NCBI RefSeq assembly: GCF_947172395.1
Contig: NC_069087.1
Location: 4,545,107 to 4,609,106 of the forward strand
Direction of reading: 5' to 3'
DNA length: 64,000 nucleotides
Source: Bicyclus anynana
Lineage: Eukaryota > Arthropoda > Insecta > Lepidoptera > Nymphalidae
The position numbers and the translations under genes are program-made. Under the pieces are notes generated by a model. That model saw nothing but the letters and a program-made list of their open reading frames with translations, was not told the DNA's origin and searched no databases. Positions 21,183 to 32,994 of this stretch are shown here, one piece after another (within the stretch, counting starts at the first letter, position 1; each line of letters begins with the position of its first letter).

Positions 21183-22173
21183 ATAATACGGAATATCCCG
21201 AGAAATGTATTTTATTGTGTAACTTAGTTTATGTAGTTGTAAGTATATTTCATTTATTTTTTTATTGTATACCTAATGTATTTTAAGTTGACATTTGCGT
21301 ACCAACCACTTTTCTTTGTAAACTTGAACTCCTTATGATTAACGGTTGCCTGGATATCTCTTTAGAGATAAGGCCGTCGTTACACCATACCTGTTGTTAT
21401 TTCCACTCTATTTTTTTGTAAATTTAGTTTTTTTTTGGTGTATTAAGTCTATTAAGTGTGGCGAGTTGGGAAATACTTTCTCATGTATTATCTTTATAAG
21501 TCGAAGGTAATATAAAAAATACGTTTTATTCTTTGACGATTGAGAATCTGGACCCTTGAACCTGCTACCTCCCAAACCAATTAAACTCCAATTTACATCT
21601 TGCACGATCTAGAGTCTGCACTACAGTCCCTTGAATCTTGCTACCTGATTACTACCACTACCACTACCAAAGCCACCCAGTCTAAACACTATAGGTAGAG
21701 TCATTTTCATGAAAGAAGTCCCACGGCTAAAACCTGAACTAAAATTATACAATGACAATATGACCGCCATTACCAAATAAGCGTCATTAGAACGCACCAC
21801 GTCTAGGGGACTTCTTTCATGAAATGACTTTAGCTGCTCAAGGTAGAGCATGGACTGACAAACTTTATAAAACAACAAATGTCTGGCCCTCACACGCTAT
21901 TAGTCCATTGGCTTTGGACCAGTTAATAACAGTTTTATCGTCAAGTGAACGACAGGACCGGTCCGTGTCAATTAAATCGCCCTCAGCTGCACTGCGACAT
22001 GTTCACGTCGCTGTTGCCATTTACAGCTCACGACTCTACGTCGTGTTGCTACGGTGACATTTTGTACACACGATCTGCAGATTTGGCGATTTGTAGACAT
22101 TTGCAAAACATTTTGGTTTTGCAAATGTAGTCAGGTATCCGTAGAACATTTTGTACAACTGATTACAACCAAC

Positions 22174-22470
22174 GGTAAGTGGCTCAAGTATGCCTCTCTG
22201 CCAGAGAGTTACATATTTGTACCTTTTGCCGTGGAGACCCTTGGGCCATGGAGTCGCAGTGTCAAAAAATTTTACCGAATCATTTCAACGCGGCTAGTTG
22301 CCTCGACTGGTGGCAGAAGGGCTGGCTCATTTTTTGCGCAAAGGATCAGCCTGGCTGTCCGGCGCGGAAATGCAGCCAGTAGTCTTGCCACCATTCCACG
22401 TGGACATGATTTGTATAGTTATTAGGATAAGATAGCTTAAGTTCCTTATTGTATTCTTTCTCAATAAAAA
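22174..22470 (+). pseudogene. second copy of the LINE C-terminus seen at 18.3 kb
   Basis: The frame reads KWLKYASLPESYIFVPFAVE, TLGPWSRSVKKF, RRAGSFFAQRISLAVRRGNA, SSLATIPRGHDLYSY and stop near 22425, very close to 18509-18763. The 3' UTR (ttattaggataag, gtattctttctc) is also shared and is followed by an A-rich tail. Truncated further 5' than the first copy. Confidence 0.75.
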
Positions 22471-22609
22471 AAACCTATAGATGAAAATTTATTTATTTTC
22501 ACCCCGATATCGGAGCATCCTCAGGAGATGTTGACTCTACAACGTGCAATTGCAAAACTTAACTTGATTACAATTAAGTTAATTTTTTTAGCTTAATTAT
22601 TTACGAAAA

Positions 22610-22850
22610 TTTTCAATTCTGGTAGCTGACTGAGTTACTAGGAAATAAAAATTTCTGAGCGTCGGAGCGAGATAATGTACCACGCAATTTGTAGGACATT
22701 GCGGTTGTTAAGTTGTATAACAATTAATTAATCAACAGTAAAAAACATCTGGTTAGTAAGAACTTTTGATAAACTACCCTCTTCCTAACTTGTATCAATA
22801 ACGAGGTTATTAAAAGTTGTTACTAACCAGCTGTGTAAAAAATGTTCTAC
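22610..22850 (+). repeat. dispersed repeat F, copy 1
   Basis: Shares tctggtagctgactgagtta, atttctgagcgtcggagcga, gtaccacgcaatttgtagga and aacgaggttattaaaagttg with 30945-31175. It includes an internal inverted repeat (ctggttagtaagaactttt and aaaagttgttactaaccag). Confidence 0.8.
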
Positions 22851-22980
22851 GGATCCCGGACTATCAGAATCACAAGTATGATAAAGTTTGAATTAGTACT
22901 CATTTTAGTTGATAACAAGATGGTAACGCACTTTATTTGGAACGGGGGAGTTAGGGAGGTTAGGTTACCTACATACGATA

Positions 22981-23122
22981 TGGTCTCCGTGGCGCAGTGG
23001 TGTGCGCGGTGGATTTAGAAGATGGATATCCTGGGTTCGAATCCCGGCTAGGCCGATTGAAGTTTTCTTAATTAGTCCTGGTCTGGCTGGTGGGAGACTT
23101 TGGCCGTGGCCAGTTACCACTG
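22981..23122 (+). mobile_element. SINE family A, 3'-truncated
   Basis: Head tctccgtggcgcagtggtgt, box B gggttcgaatccc, ggctaggccgattgaagttt and ggtctggctggtgggaga. The 3' half is missing. Confidence 0.9.
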
Positions 23123-23152
23123 TGTGCCCCCTTATTGCCACTTTAGCTTTTG

Positions 23153-23235
23153 GACTCGTAGAGATATATCGGTGAGTTTGATTCTTCTGCGGATCTCCTC
23201 ATGTCCACCGAGTGACTCTGAGACTTCTTTGAGGT
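23153..23235 (-). mobile_element. RTE-type LINE internal fragment
   Basis: The minus strand reads gaggagatccgcagaagaat then aaactcaccgatatatctc, matching the RTE stretch around RNEEIRRRTxVTDI also seen at about 52.6 kb. Confidence 0.5.
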
Positions 23236-24839
23236 CCATAGTTAGCTACTTACGTAATATTGATCGCTAACTATAGCACGTTAGTCCTTCTTTTTAACCG
23301 ACTTCAAAAAAAGGAGGAGCAGTTAAAATCTTTATGATTTAAAAGAAAGAATAATACATCACTAACTTGGTACCGCCTTCAAACAGATCAAAAGGTATTG
23401 TCGATTTTTAGCTTAGTAGAAACATTTTTGCGATTTTGAAGTCAGTTGTATCTTTTTATTAGGTATATCCTTAACCTCACGAACTCACTAACATTAGCTT
23501 AGATAACTTAACCTAATTATATATTTAGTCATAATTTTACATAAGATTACATAGATGTCGAACTCGAATTGTTGTCGTTTACAGAAACAACCTCGAGTTG
23601 AGAAACAAAGATTGACGATTTTCCGTTGGTAATGTATGAAATTACACAAGACGGAAGGTAGAAATAAATATTATCAGTTCTGCACAAGTTGCAATATACG
23701 ACAAACTTTATATGCAAATGGCACAATACGGTTAGTACAGTAGAGCCACAGTAAAGATATACAAGCAGTATAGTAACTCGGCCGCATTTTTGAAATAAAT
23801 ACCTACAGCCGCGCGGTACGTAAACATGTGATAGGGCTGCCCGCCTGCAGCATTTTAATTACATTTGCCAACTTTGTGTTTCCATTTAGTTTTGTGATTG
23901 TAAATATACTTTTTTTATATAAACAAATAAAATACTTTATAAAGTAGTAAAATGGGAAGTGATCAATAAAATGCGTGTTTTTTTATTCGACCTTGAATTG
24001 ATTTGAATGACCTTGACCTTGAATTGATTTGAATGACTGAATGAAGGATTGGTCGTATTCTTAAACATATTTATTATTTATTATTAAACATATTTATTAT
24101 TTCGGTGATACCATCTAGGTATTACCTCAACACTACGTGAACAAACAAAATAAAGATAAAGCTAAAAAATATAGACTCTCAGAAGTTATTTTCATTATAG
24201 GTACAACATTTTTTCTGTACAAGTATTAGTAGTAGGACTTATAATAAATAATAAATAATTACAAATCCAGATACCTACCTTATTCTGGAGATAAAAGGAA
24301 ATGCATTATCCATTAAAAAGACAATATTATGTACCTACCTACTAGTAAGTAAATTTATTTTAAAGTCTTACCTTTCAGAGTTTCCAGGTAACTTAAAAAA
24401 AGTTATCTCTGGATGGGATAATTTTGAATTCATGGATCCAAAAACGGCACAGTATTTTCTAGTGGTCATATTAAAAAAATCTAATACTATTAATCTTATT
24501 CTGCTAATACACCGTGCGTTTGTCACCGCGGCACAGCCGCGACTGTCTTCACCCTACGATCACCCCACGTTCGAGGTGCGTAGGTATAGCTCGCGTTTCG
24601 ACCTCTAGTATGAAGTCCAACTACTGGTTATACTGTGGTAGAGCAGAATTAATGACGACTGCGTTGACTAATTGCGTTTTCAATAAACAAGTATATAACT
24701 GTAATATGCACAACACAAGGCTACATAAAATCATAATTATTTATATATATTTAAGAGTGATTGCATACTATTTAAACAAATATTACCTAAATATTGTCTG
24801 AAATGTAAAGTTGTGTGTTCAGGAAAAACTATTTAAACA

Positions 24840-24985
24840 AATATCTAATAATTATATCGTTAGTAAACACAAAATTGTGCATGTGTGCGCTGTGTGGAGT
24901 AGCTAAATTCGGACTTTTTGCGGTGATTTTGTAGGTACGTACTTAACATATCTAGTATGAAATATCGTTGGTTCGAGGTATTGGC
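24840..24985 (-). mobile_element. MITE family M1, partial copy
   Basis: Minus orientation of the M1 left part: ctaaattcggactttttgcg, gtgattttgtaggtacgta, catatctagtatgaaatatc, gttgg. The rest of the element is missing or diverged. Confidence 0.6.
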
Positions 24986-25280
24986 AAAAACTAGGACATT
25001 TAAAGGCAAATCATAATATATAGGCTTGGGCGTGATTTGCTATAGGTACATATATTTTTTTTTTATCTCGGATACTAGTATTTTATAGAGGTGGTTGGTG
25101 AGGGTATAGACTCTAGATCTACTGAACCGATTTTGAAAATTCTTTTACCAATGGAAAACAATGTTATCTGTGAGTGGCAACTACGCGGGTGAAACCGCAA
25201 GTCCTAGCCTATAGTGACCATTTTAATCAAAAGAGGTAGACTTAAAAAAATATGAACAACATTCAATCTTATATATATGT

Positions 25281-25583
25281 CATCAACCCATATGCGGCTC
25301 ACTGCTGAGCTCGAGTCTCCTCTCAGAATGAGAGGGGTTAGGCCAATAGTCCACCACGCTGGCCCAATGCGGAATGGCAGACTTCACACACGCAGAGAAT
25401 AAAGATAATTCTCTGGTATGCAGGTTTCCTCACGATGTTTTCCTTCGCCGATTGAGACACGTGATATTTAATTTCTTAAAACGCACACAACTAAAAAGTT
25501 GGAGGTGCATGCCCCGGACCGAATTTGAACCCACACCCTCCAGAATCGGAGGCAGAGGTCATATCCACTGGGCTATCACTGGT
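25281..25583 (-). mobile_element. SINE family B, full length
   Basis: Complete family body in reverse: catcaacccatatgcggctc, gagctcgagtctcctctcag, ccacgctggcccaatgcgga, tcctcacgatgttttccttc, gcatgccccggaccgaattt, and the head tatccactgggctatcac. Confidence 0.93.
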
Positions 25584-26020
25584 GCTGCTATATATACGTA
25601 CTTAACATATAACATGTATAGGTATATCCAGCTGAGTGAGTAGACGCTTTTTTAAAATCGGTTAAAACATATATTGTAATATATTTTGATACAATGTGTA
25701 TCAAAACATATTACATTATGTAAAGTCAGACACAATAACAAACCTTGAACACAAAAAGTTCATACAATTCCCAATAAAAAGACCTTGCAGATAAATGCGA
25801 TAAAATCACCGGCCAGGTGGCAAACGGAACCACAATATGAGTCTCAACTCTAGTCCAATGGCCGACATAATGTAATCACATAGAATCAAAGCCAGTGACA
25901 GACAGACATACTTCATTTTAGGAAGGCTGAGAGTTTGATATAGTTAAGTAGTAGTAATTATTATTATTTTTATACCTGTAATGTGTAAGTACCGTAGACT
26001 TCTTAATATAAGCAGCGTAA

Positions 26021-26085
26021 TCTGGGGTTTTGGGCGAGCGCAGAAGCATCGCCTGACGAGGCCCGAAGGCAGAAGCAGAAGAGAT
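26021..26085 (+). repeat. dispersed repeat G, copy 1
   Basis: gagcgcagaagcatcgcctg and cccgaaggcagaagcagaag recur on the minus strand near 59455-59515. Class unknown. Confidence 0.55.
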
Positions 26086-26382
26086 AGGCGATACTACTCC
26101 CTATGTACATCTTTGACCTCTTGTCAATTGGATTTTGGACCATGGCTTTGGAAGTAAGCTTTCAAGGGTATTTTCTCAAAATTGTCTAAGTGTAAAACGA
26201 ATTTTTTTTGACGTTTTCTATGAGGAATCCAATTGCCAGATCCATGGCAACCTATACCTAGAGCTACCTACCCTTGTATTATAAGTAAATAAATCTTTGT
26301 GTTTTATTTAAAGGTTGGTTAAGATTCAGAACTTTTAATCTACCAAAGCTACCAAACATTTCAAACACCATAATTTTATAAT

Positions 26383-26560
26383 AGCTGTGATATCCCAGTA
26401 GGTATGAACTCTGCCTCCGATATCAGAGGGTGTGGGTTCAAATCCCAAAATCGTGTGTGAAATCTCAGTCTGCCCATCCACATTGGCCGAACCCCTTTCA
26501 TTCTGAGAGGTGACTCCAGCTCAGCAGTGAATATGTGTGAGTATATATAAGGGTTGATAA
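26383..26560 (+). mobile_element. SINE family B with internal deletion
   Basis: Head gctgtgatatcccagtaggt, box B gggttcaaatccc, then a jump to gtctgcccatccacattggc and gtgactccagctcagcagtg. The middle (gaaggaaaacatcg) is deleted. Confidence 0.85.
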
Positions 26561-26830
26561 CGAGTTGGCTACCGTACTTACGAGCATCAGAGTAGTTACG
26601 AGGTAAGAGCATCAGCTGACAAACTTACAGCCTTCATAAATAATAATGAGGCATGTCTAGCTATTGCAGGCATTTGGTCCAACAGATAACTGGCACGCAG
26701 ATAAGCCGCGCACATAATGGGCGCGACCGCACGACCACCGCACCCTCGCCGGTACTTACTCATTGTCCGGCGCGCGCTAGTGAAAGGCTTTAAACGTTTA
26801 ATATTTCGTGTTATCCATATTAATATTACA

Positions 26831-27260
26831 GAGCCGTGATAGCCCAGTGGATATTAACTCTGCCTTCAATTCGGAGTACGTTCATGCACCTCCAACTATT
26901 CTATGTGCATTTTAAGAAATTTAATATCACGTGTTTCAAATAGTAAAGGAAAAACATCGTGAGGAAACCTGCATACTTCCTAAGAATTTTTCTAACTCTC
27001 TACGTACGTTCATGGCATGCATCTCCAACTTTTCAGTTATGTGCATTAAAAAAAATAAATACTACGTGTTTCAAACGGTGAAGGAAAAACATCGTGAGGA
27101 AACCTGCATACTTGAGAATTTTCCTAACTCTCTACGTGTGTGAACTCTGCCAATCCGCATTGGGATTTTTTGGGATTGGGTGGACTATCAGCCTGACGTC
27201 TCTCATTCTGAGAGAAGACTCGTGTTCAACAGTGAGTCGAGGGTTGATAATGATGATGAC
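26831..27260 (+). mobile_element. SINE family B with duplicated middle
   Basis: Head gagccgtgatagcccagtgg, then the segment gtgcattttaagaaattta to ctaactctctacgt appears twice (about 26905-27005 and 27040-27140), followed by one normal 3' end with a GAT tail. Internal duplication or template switching. Confidence 0.85.
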
Positions 27261-27284
27261 GACACTAATATTAATTGCCTCGTT

Positions 27285-27420
27285 GTTCCATTCTCGATAC
27301 CCTGTGCCGGGCTATTAGAAACTAAGCTTTTCTTTCTTCTTAGTTTTCAGTTAAATTCTAAGTCTGGAATTGGGAAGTTGGTGGCTTTACACCCCCTGCA
27401 TCAGAGAGTAAGTTAGGTAG
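27285..27420 (+). mobile_element. SINE family D-like fragment
   Basis: ctttctttcttcttagtttt, ctaagtctggaattgggaag and ttggtggctttacaccccc match the segment near 32150-32215. Only the 3' part is present. Confidence 0.5.
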
Positions 27421-27444
27421 TAGGTACGAGTAATATCTATAAAT

Positions 27445-27690
27445 AATAATAGTTCGAAGAGCCGAGACGTTGGGTTCCCAAGGAGCTGAAACGACGACCC
27501 TGCACCGGAATGCGCAATATTGGTCGACCCCCCACTAGGTGGCCTGAAAACACCAAGAAACACCAAGCGGGTGACAGAGAACCGCTGGATGCTAGTTAGC
27601 TGGAGACCGTTGTGTTATCAAGTTTATAGAAGAGGCCTATGTCCTGCAGTGGACGTCCATCGGCTGATAATGATGATGATGAATCATTAT
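27445..27690 (+). pseudogene. RTE-type LINE C-terminal remnant, degenerate
   Basis: gttcgaagagccgagacgtt, ggtcgaccccccactaggtg, gcgggtgacagagaaccgct, ggcctatgtcctgcagtgga and cgtccatcggctgataatga give RTE protein tail text in shifted frames, ending in a GAT tail. Contains frameshifts and a small duplication (caccaagaaacaccaag). Confidence 0.8.
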
Positions 27691-27825
27691 CATCTTAAAC
27701 TTACCAATCCGCATTAGATCAGCGAGGTGGTATAAGCTCCATATGCCCTCTCGAATAAGAAGGGAGACCAGGCCCTATAATGGGTTACAATAGGCTGATA
27801 AAAATTATACTGACACTAGCTGACG

Positions 27826-27985
27826 CCGCGCGGTTTTAAACGCGTGGTTCCCGTTCCCATAGGAATACGGGGATAATATATAGCCTTCCTCGATAAATGG
27901 CCTACCTAACACTGAAAGAATTTTTCGAATCGGACCAGTATTTCCTGAGATTAGCGCGTTCAATCAAACATAGATACATAGATTA
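27826..27985 (-). mobile_element. Helitron-like family 2 copy
   Basis: ctgacgccgcgcggttttaa, ttcccataggaatacgggga, tcctcgataaatggcctacc, ctgagattagcgcgttcaa. Same layout as 38452-38640. Confidence 0.6.
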
Positions 27986-28204
27986 TTAATGCTAAAGTAA
28001 GTCTATAAGTCTGTATGTCTGTATGACTGTCTGTTGTATTTTCATAATTAAAATGCTAAACCGATTTCTGTGAATTTTAGCATAAATAAACGACTTAGTG
28101 TCCTAAGAGCAGGATATACACTAACTTATCTAGGCGAAATCCATGGTTCCCGCGGGATTTGTGAAAACAGATTTTCACGCGAACGCAGTTACGGGCGTTT
28201 GCTA
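27985..28204 (+). mobile_element. Helitron-like element
   Basis: attattaatgctaaagtaag at the left, ccatggttcccgcgggattt, and acgggcgtttgctag at the right with CTAG at 28201-28204. Confidence 0.55.
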
Positions 28205-28754
28205 GTAATATTATAATTATGTTCACCGTGTCTGCATATCAGTACAACACAAAGGGCGCGAGCTCACGACAACCGCACCCTCGTCGTGCTACGAACCCAT
28301 TGACCGGCGTATGCTAGTGAAAGGATTAGATATTTTAATATTTTGCTAAAAGTGCATGCCTCGTGTTTATTCAACACTAGCGCGTGGAATTCAGTTTTTC
28401 ACAAATCCCGAGGGAACCATGGATTTTTCCGGAATGAAAAGTAGCCTATGTGTGTGCGGATCCTATTCTTACTGACTTAACTGAACCTGTTCAACAGTTT
28501 TATTATGTGTTAGTATTAAAATACAACATAACAATACGAGTATAAATAGAGACATTTTAAATTTGAAAAACTACCCGTTCTGCATTAGGTGGGAGTATAA
28601 TCCACCTCATCGCAATAAAGCGACAGTTTTAAGGAATTCTAAATTTGCTACCCCATCTCATAGAGTTTTAAAATAGAGATTTCGTTAAAGAATCCAACAT
28701 TATCATTTATCAGCCAAAGCTCGCGTACCTGTATTGGAGCAGTGTGACTTGATA

Positions 28755-28800
28755 TCTAGGTGAGATTGTAGTCAAGGGCAAAATTGTAAAGAATAAAAAT
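28755..28800 (+). mobile_element. SINE family A, 3' tail only
   Basis: aggtgagattgtagtcaagg, then aaaattgtaaagaataaaaa. About 45 bp of the family A 3' end. Confidence 0.6.
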
Positions 28801-29211
28801 AATCAACTCTCTTTTAAGGAAAGAAAGATTAGGCTCTGTACTAGGCTATTAAATGTCTAATTATTATCTGTGCCATGCTCTTCAAATATAAAAAAAATAC
28901 AGTGTCTACCCTAAGGTTTCATTACGAACCTGTATTGGAAAATATTTTTTCTATTTTGCACGATTTGTACACATAGTGCTTACCCTAGTTAACAACCTTG
29001 TGCACGCCGCTGCTGACACTGATGGCTCCTGTCGACATTTTCAAGGTAATCTGTATTCGTCAATTAGGGAGTGCCACGCTCAATGCCTCCATTCAACATA
29101 CACAATGAGCATTCAGACATTTTAACTTTTAGAACCCGCTTTAAAGGTCATTCATTGATTCTACGAACGCACTCAGATAATATAAATGAAGTTAATTAAT
29201 TTGCTTGAACA

Positions 29212-30165
29212 AGATACAAAATACAAAATACAAAATCTTTATTGGTTATACATACAAGTTTTTATAAATTTCATTGTTGAAACCTTCTTTTGGGCATAAT
29301 GGTGCCTGTGACAGAAGGCCTCACTCTTCCATAGCCAATTATAACATCTGTATGTAATTTAGTATGAATGTATGTCTGCATAAGGGTGTTTGTGTGTGTG
29401 TCTGTGTGTATGTGTGTATGTGCGCGCGAGTGTGAGTGTGTGTCTCGGTGTAACTGTTAGAATCACTTCATAATTAGAAGTAGTTCTTCAACCTTTTCAT
29501 AATTTAAACTCTTAAGCCACGCGGTAAGGGTTCTTTTACAGTTATAAATTGTTTTATTATATATACCTATTTTTAAATTAATTGAATTATATAGTCGGGC
29601 AGCTTGGCCCTGAAATTGTCTTTTACTAAAAAATGTACGTACCTGTTTAGCTATTATGATAGTACCTGGTCTTCTTTTCTTTAGTTTACTGGGATCAAAG
29701 ATTGTCGTTTTATGAATTTTTACAATTACGTTTAATATATATAGCTTTCTAACACTTAGCAAATCACATAAATTGTATAAATTCTCTGTATCAAATCGAT
29801 ATGACTTAAAATACATAGTTTTAAGGAGCGCACGTTGAGCTCTTTCTACTTCTAAAAATTTAATTTTAGATGCACCGCCCCAGACAGGAATGCAATATTT
29901 TATAATAGATTGGGCTAAAGCAAGGTATATCTGTGTTAAAAGATTTTTATCTGCAACATGCCTTAGCTGTTTAAAAATCCATATTAACTTTCTGATACGC
30001 TCTCCTACCAATTCTATTTGTTTATGCCAAGAAAGTCGCTGGTCCAAAATAATACCCAAATACTTCGTTTGTTCTACTTTTTCAATAATTGGACATTTAC
30101 AATTGCAGTTGACCACAAGACCACATTTATGGATGAAAATAATATAGACCCAGCTTAATATTAAA
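29212..30165 (-). pseudogene. CR1/Jockey-superfamily LINE, reverse-transcriptase C-terminal part plus 3' UTR
   Basis: A minus-strand open frame (30116 to 29463, 217 codons) carries VEQTKYLGIILDQRLSWHKQ, IRKLIWIFKQLRH, SIIKYCIPVWGGAS and VERAQRALLKTMY. This is the thumb/connection region after the YADD box of CR1/L2/Jockey-type reverse transcriptases. The YADD palm and endonuclease are missing, so it is 5' truncated, though uninterrupted, implying fairly recent insertion. The 3' UTR holds a GT-rich stretch (29388-29450) and, on the minus strand, ccaataaagattttgtattt followed by a 7-bp tandem tail (29215-29240). Confidence 0.88.
29215..29240. repeat. heptamer tail of the LINE
   Basis: About three units of atacaaa in the plus sense (tttgtat in element sense). 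Short tandem ends of this type are typical of CR1-like elements and mark the 3' boundary. Confidence 0.7.
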
Positions 30166-30348
30166 ACATGAATGTGATGTAAACACTAATGTAAACGATT
30201 AAAAAAAACTTCGCTATAGTCTTAACAATTTCAAAATTTCAAATGCTCTATAAACTACATAACTGTATGTAACTGTAAAACAACATCTGGTCCGGGATCC
30301 GTGGAACAAAATTTACAAGTGATTACTATCAAGTTAATTTTCCGTGAG

Positions 30349-30652
30349 TTTTTTTTTTATTCTTTACAAGTTAGCCCTTGACTACAATCTCACCTGATGG
30401 TAAGTGATGATGTAATCTAAGATGGAAGCGAGCTAACTTGTTAGGTGGAAGAATGAAAATCCACACCCCTTTCGGTTTCTACACGACATCGTACCGGAAC
30501 ACTAAATTTCTTGGCGGTATGTCTTTGTCGGTAGGGTGGTAACTAGCCACGGCCAAAGCCTCCCACCAGCAGACCTGGACCAAGTAAGAAAACCTCAATC
30601 AGCCCAGCCGGGTATCGAACCCAGAACCTCCGTCTTGTATATCCACCGCGTC
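30349..30652 (-). mobile_element. SINE family A, nearly full length
   Basis: Poly-T then tctttacaagttagcccttg, cacccctttcggtttctaca, actagccacggccaaagcct, cagcccagccgggtatcgaa, accctccgtcttgtatatcc-like head. The first ~20 bases of the tRNA head are missing. Confidence 0.92.
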
Positions 30653-30665
30653 ATCTTGATGAAAC

Positions 30666-30886
30666 GCTCAAATTTTTGACGTGACAACGTCTTATAATTC
30701 GATGGAGCCGGCTGCACATTCGAAATGCGTCGTTCCCTCGCTCTAGGGTTGCCAACTTCTTTACAAGAAATAAAGTATATTCTGGTCTATGAAGATTATT
30801 AAACAGTATTTTAGAAAACCGAACATTTTCTTTTGAAAAATGCAACTATTCCATCAGTATTTTCTTATGACGTTGTCACGTTCAAC
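30666..30886. mobile_element. MITE-like element with GACGTGACAACGTC-type ends
   Basis: tgacgtgacaacgtcttata near 30677 is mirrored by ttcttatgacgttgtcacgt near 30863. The internal ggagccggctgcacattcga and cgtcgttccctcgctctag match the reverse complement of 63300-63365. Confidence 0.6.
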
Positions 30887-30944
30887 TATCGTCAGTAAAC
30901 CGATTTTACAGACAGCCGATTTTTTTATTAACAAAATTTTTTGA

Positions 30945-31175
30945 TTCTGGTAGCTAACTGGGTTTAAGGTAACAAAAATTTCTGAGCGTCGGAACGAGAA
31001 AATGTACCACGCAATTTGTAGGACATTGTGGCTGTTAAGTTGTATAACTATAAATTAAGCAACATTTAAAAAATCATCTGGTTAGTCACAACTTTTGGTA
31101 AACTACCCTCCTCTCAACTTGTATCAATAACGAGGTTATTAAAAGTTGTTACTAACCAGCTGTTTTTTACTGTTA
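30945..31175 (+). repeat. dispersed repeat F, copy 2
   Basis: Same sequence as 22610-22850, including gtaccacgcaatttgtagga and the inverted pair around aaaagttgttactaaccagc. Confidence 0.8.
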
Positions 31176-31179
31176 AATG

Positions 31180-31620
31180 AAAATAAAAAATCAAAAATTG
31201 TAGTCAAAAACCTGTCGTTGGATAAAAAACTATTGCAATTCAGAATGCTATAATTTGCATCTGCATTTAAATACAATTGTATTAACAAATGTCAGTGGGA
31301 ATTTAAAATCAGCAAGGCGCCTCTTAATCACACAGCCATTTTAATGTGCAGCTATATTTTACTGGCCACGAGGAATATGTGGGTAATATTACCTATTTAT
31401 CTTTGTCTAATAAAATTATTACGATATTATCCATCTATTCGTTATCGGAGCAAATGGACAAATGACAGCGGTTGGTCACGATTCGATTGAGTATGATAAT
31501 AATTATGAAATTATTATGTATACAGGCACTGTGTGTTTCATAGAATCATTAGATAGATAACTATGGTGAATCATATATGAAATGCCACTGCATTATAATA
31601 TTTATATTACTTGACTACAA
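31180..31620. other. no gene seen
   Basis: AT-rich unique-looking sequence without a supportable open frame or recognised repeat. Confidence 0.4.
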
Positions 31621-31623
31621 TTT

Positions 31624-31757
31624 CTTAGGAATTCTCTGCATGTGTGAAGTCTGCCAATCTGCATTGGGCCAGCGTGGTGGATTATTTGGCTTAAGCCCTC
31701 TCACTCTGAGAGGAGACTCGTGCTTAACAGTAAGCTGATTATGGCTTGATAATGATG
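31624..31757 (+). mobile_element. SINE family B, 3' half
   Basis: aggaattctctgcatgtgtg, ctgcattgggccagcgtggt, ctctcactctgagaggagac, then ttgataatgatga. Confidence 0.85.
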
Positions 31758-32074
31758 AAATTAGTTTATATGTACTATCTATGTATTTATTATTTATGTC
31801 CGCCCTTTAAACGGTTTAGCTATGAAAGATAAAACAGCTACAATAATAATGTCTATCTATTAAATGCAGTTTAGTGCGAGGGAGTTTGTAATTGAAACTT
31901 ATCAGGCTACGGTTAATTTATGAGGCTATTGCAATACTCGAGTGACCACACCCACGTAACATGCAAACAGGCTTCGATTTCAAAGATAAGTTTTAATACG
32001 CGGAACCAAAGCCGGTAAGCAATAAATCATAATATGTTATGCAATTAAAGCCTATCAAGTAATATTCCTCATTG

Positions 32075-32220
32075 GTCCAGTGGTTAGCCTGTGTTGTTTG
32101 GGATCACGGAATCCTTGGTTCATCCTGGGTCGGGCTATGATATACTGAGTTTTTCTTTCTTCTAAATTATCAGATAGAATTCTCAGCCTGGAATTGAGAT
32201 GTTGGTTGGTTACAACATCA
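32075..32220 (+). mobile_element. SINE family D, tRNA-like head
   Basis: Head attggtccagtggttagcct with a degenerate box B (ttggttcatcctgggtc), then gagtttttctttcttctaaa and ctcagcctggaattgagatg. Its 3' segment is shared with 27285-27420. Confidence 0.55.
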
Positions 32221-32705
32221 ACTAATGATTGTCGAGGAGTGTTGCAATTTCAATTTTTGGCGTTGGAAATAGACCATGAATTAAATCAAGAACGTTCGTC
32301 ATAAAAGTGCCAACTATGGTCCTGTCCACTTTTATTGTACTTTAGTAATAGATAATTAAGGTTTAACTTACCTTTTAAAAGCGAAAAAAAACATTAATTT
32401 GTCTTGAAAGTTACCTTAAAATGTACAATTTTTAGTTTAACACGCTTAAACCTATCCCGATAAACAATTTCCAGTTTAATAGTTAATCTAAGTTCTTCAT
32501 ACCTTAGCGAAATAATATTATGACTTCTCATGATTTTATGTAAATTGACAATAGTCGTGGAAGTCCTGCATCGCATTTTGGCTTAATAGTTCTAAGGAGC
32601 TATGAAAGTCAACCCATTCTTAAGTGCTAATATTAATCTGAACTAAATTACATTTGGTACAAGCGATAACTGAATAGCGGGCGTGTGACAGTTGTCGTTC
32701 GTTCT

Positions 32706-32994
32706 CAACCCATATTCAGCTCACTACTGAGCTCGAGTCTCCTCTCAGAATGAGAGGGGTTAGGTCAATAGTCCACCACGCTGGCCCAATGCGGATTGGC
32801 AGACTTCACACACGCAGAGAATTAAGAAAATTCTCTGGTATGCAGGTTTCCTTACGATGTTTTCTTTCACCGTTTGAGAAACGTGATATTTAATTTCTTA
32901 ATATGCACACAACTGAAAAGTTGGAGGTACCGGATTCGAACCTACACCCTCCGGAATCACAGGCAGAGGTCATATCTAATGAGCTATCACGGCT
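32706..32994 (-). mobile_element. SINE family B, nearly full length
   Basis: caacccatattcagctcact, gagctcgagtctcctctcag, ccacgctggcccaatgcgga, gaaaagttggaggtaccgga and the head gagctatcacggctc. The gcatgccccgg segment is shortened. Confidence 0.92.

Noticed and set aside
29890..30147. Plus-strand 85-codon open frame
   Set aside because: Antisense shadow of the LINE reverse transcriptase frame.
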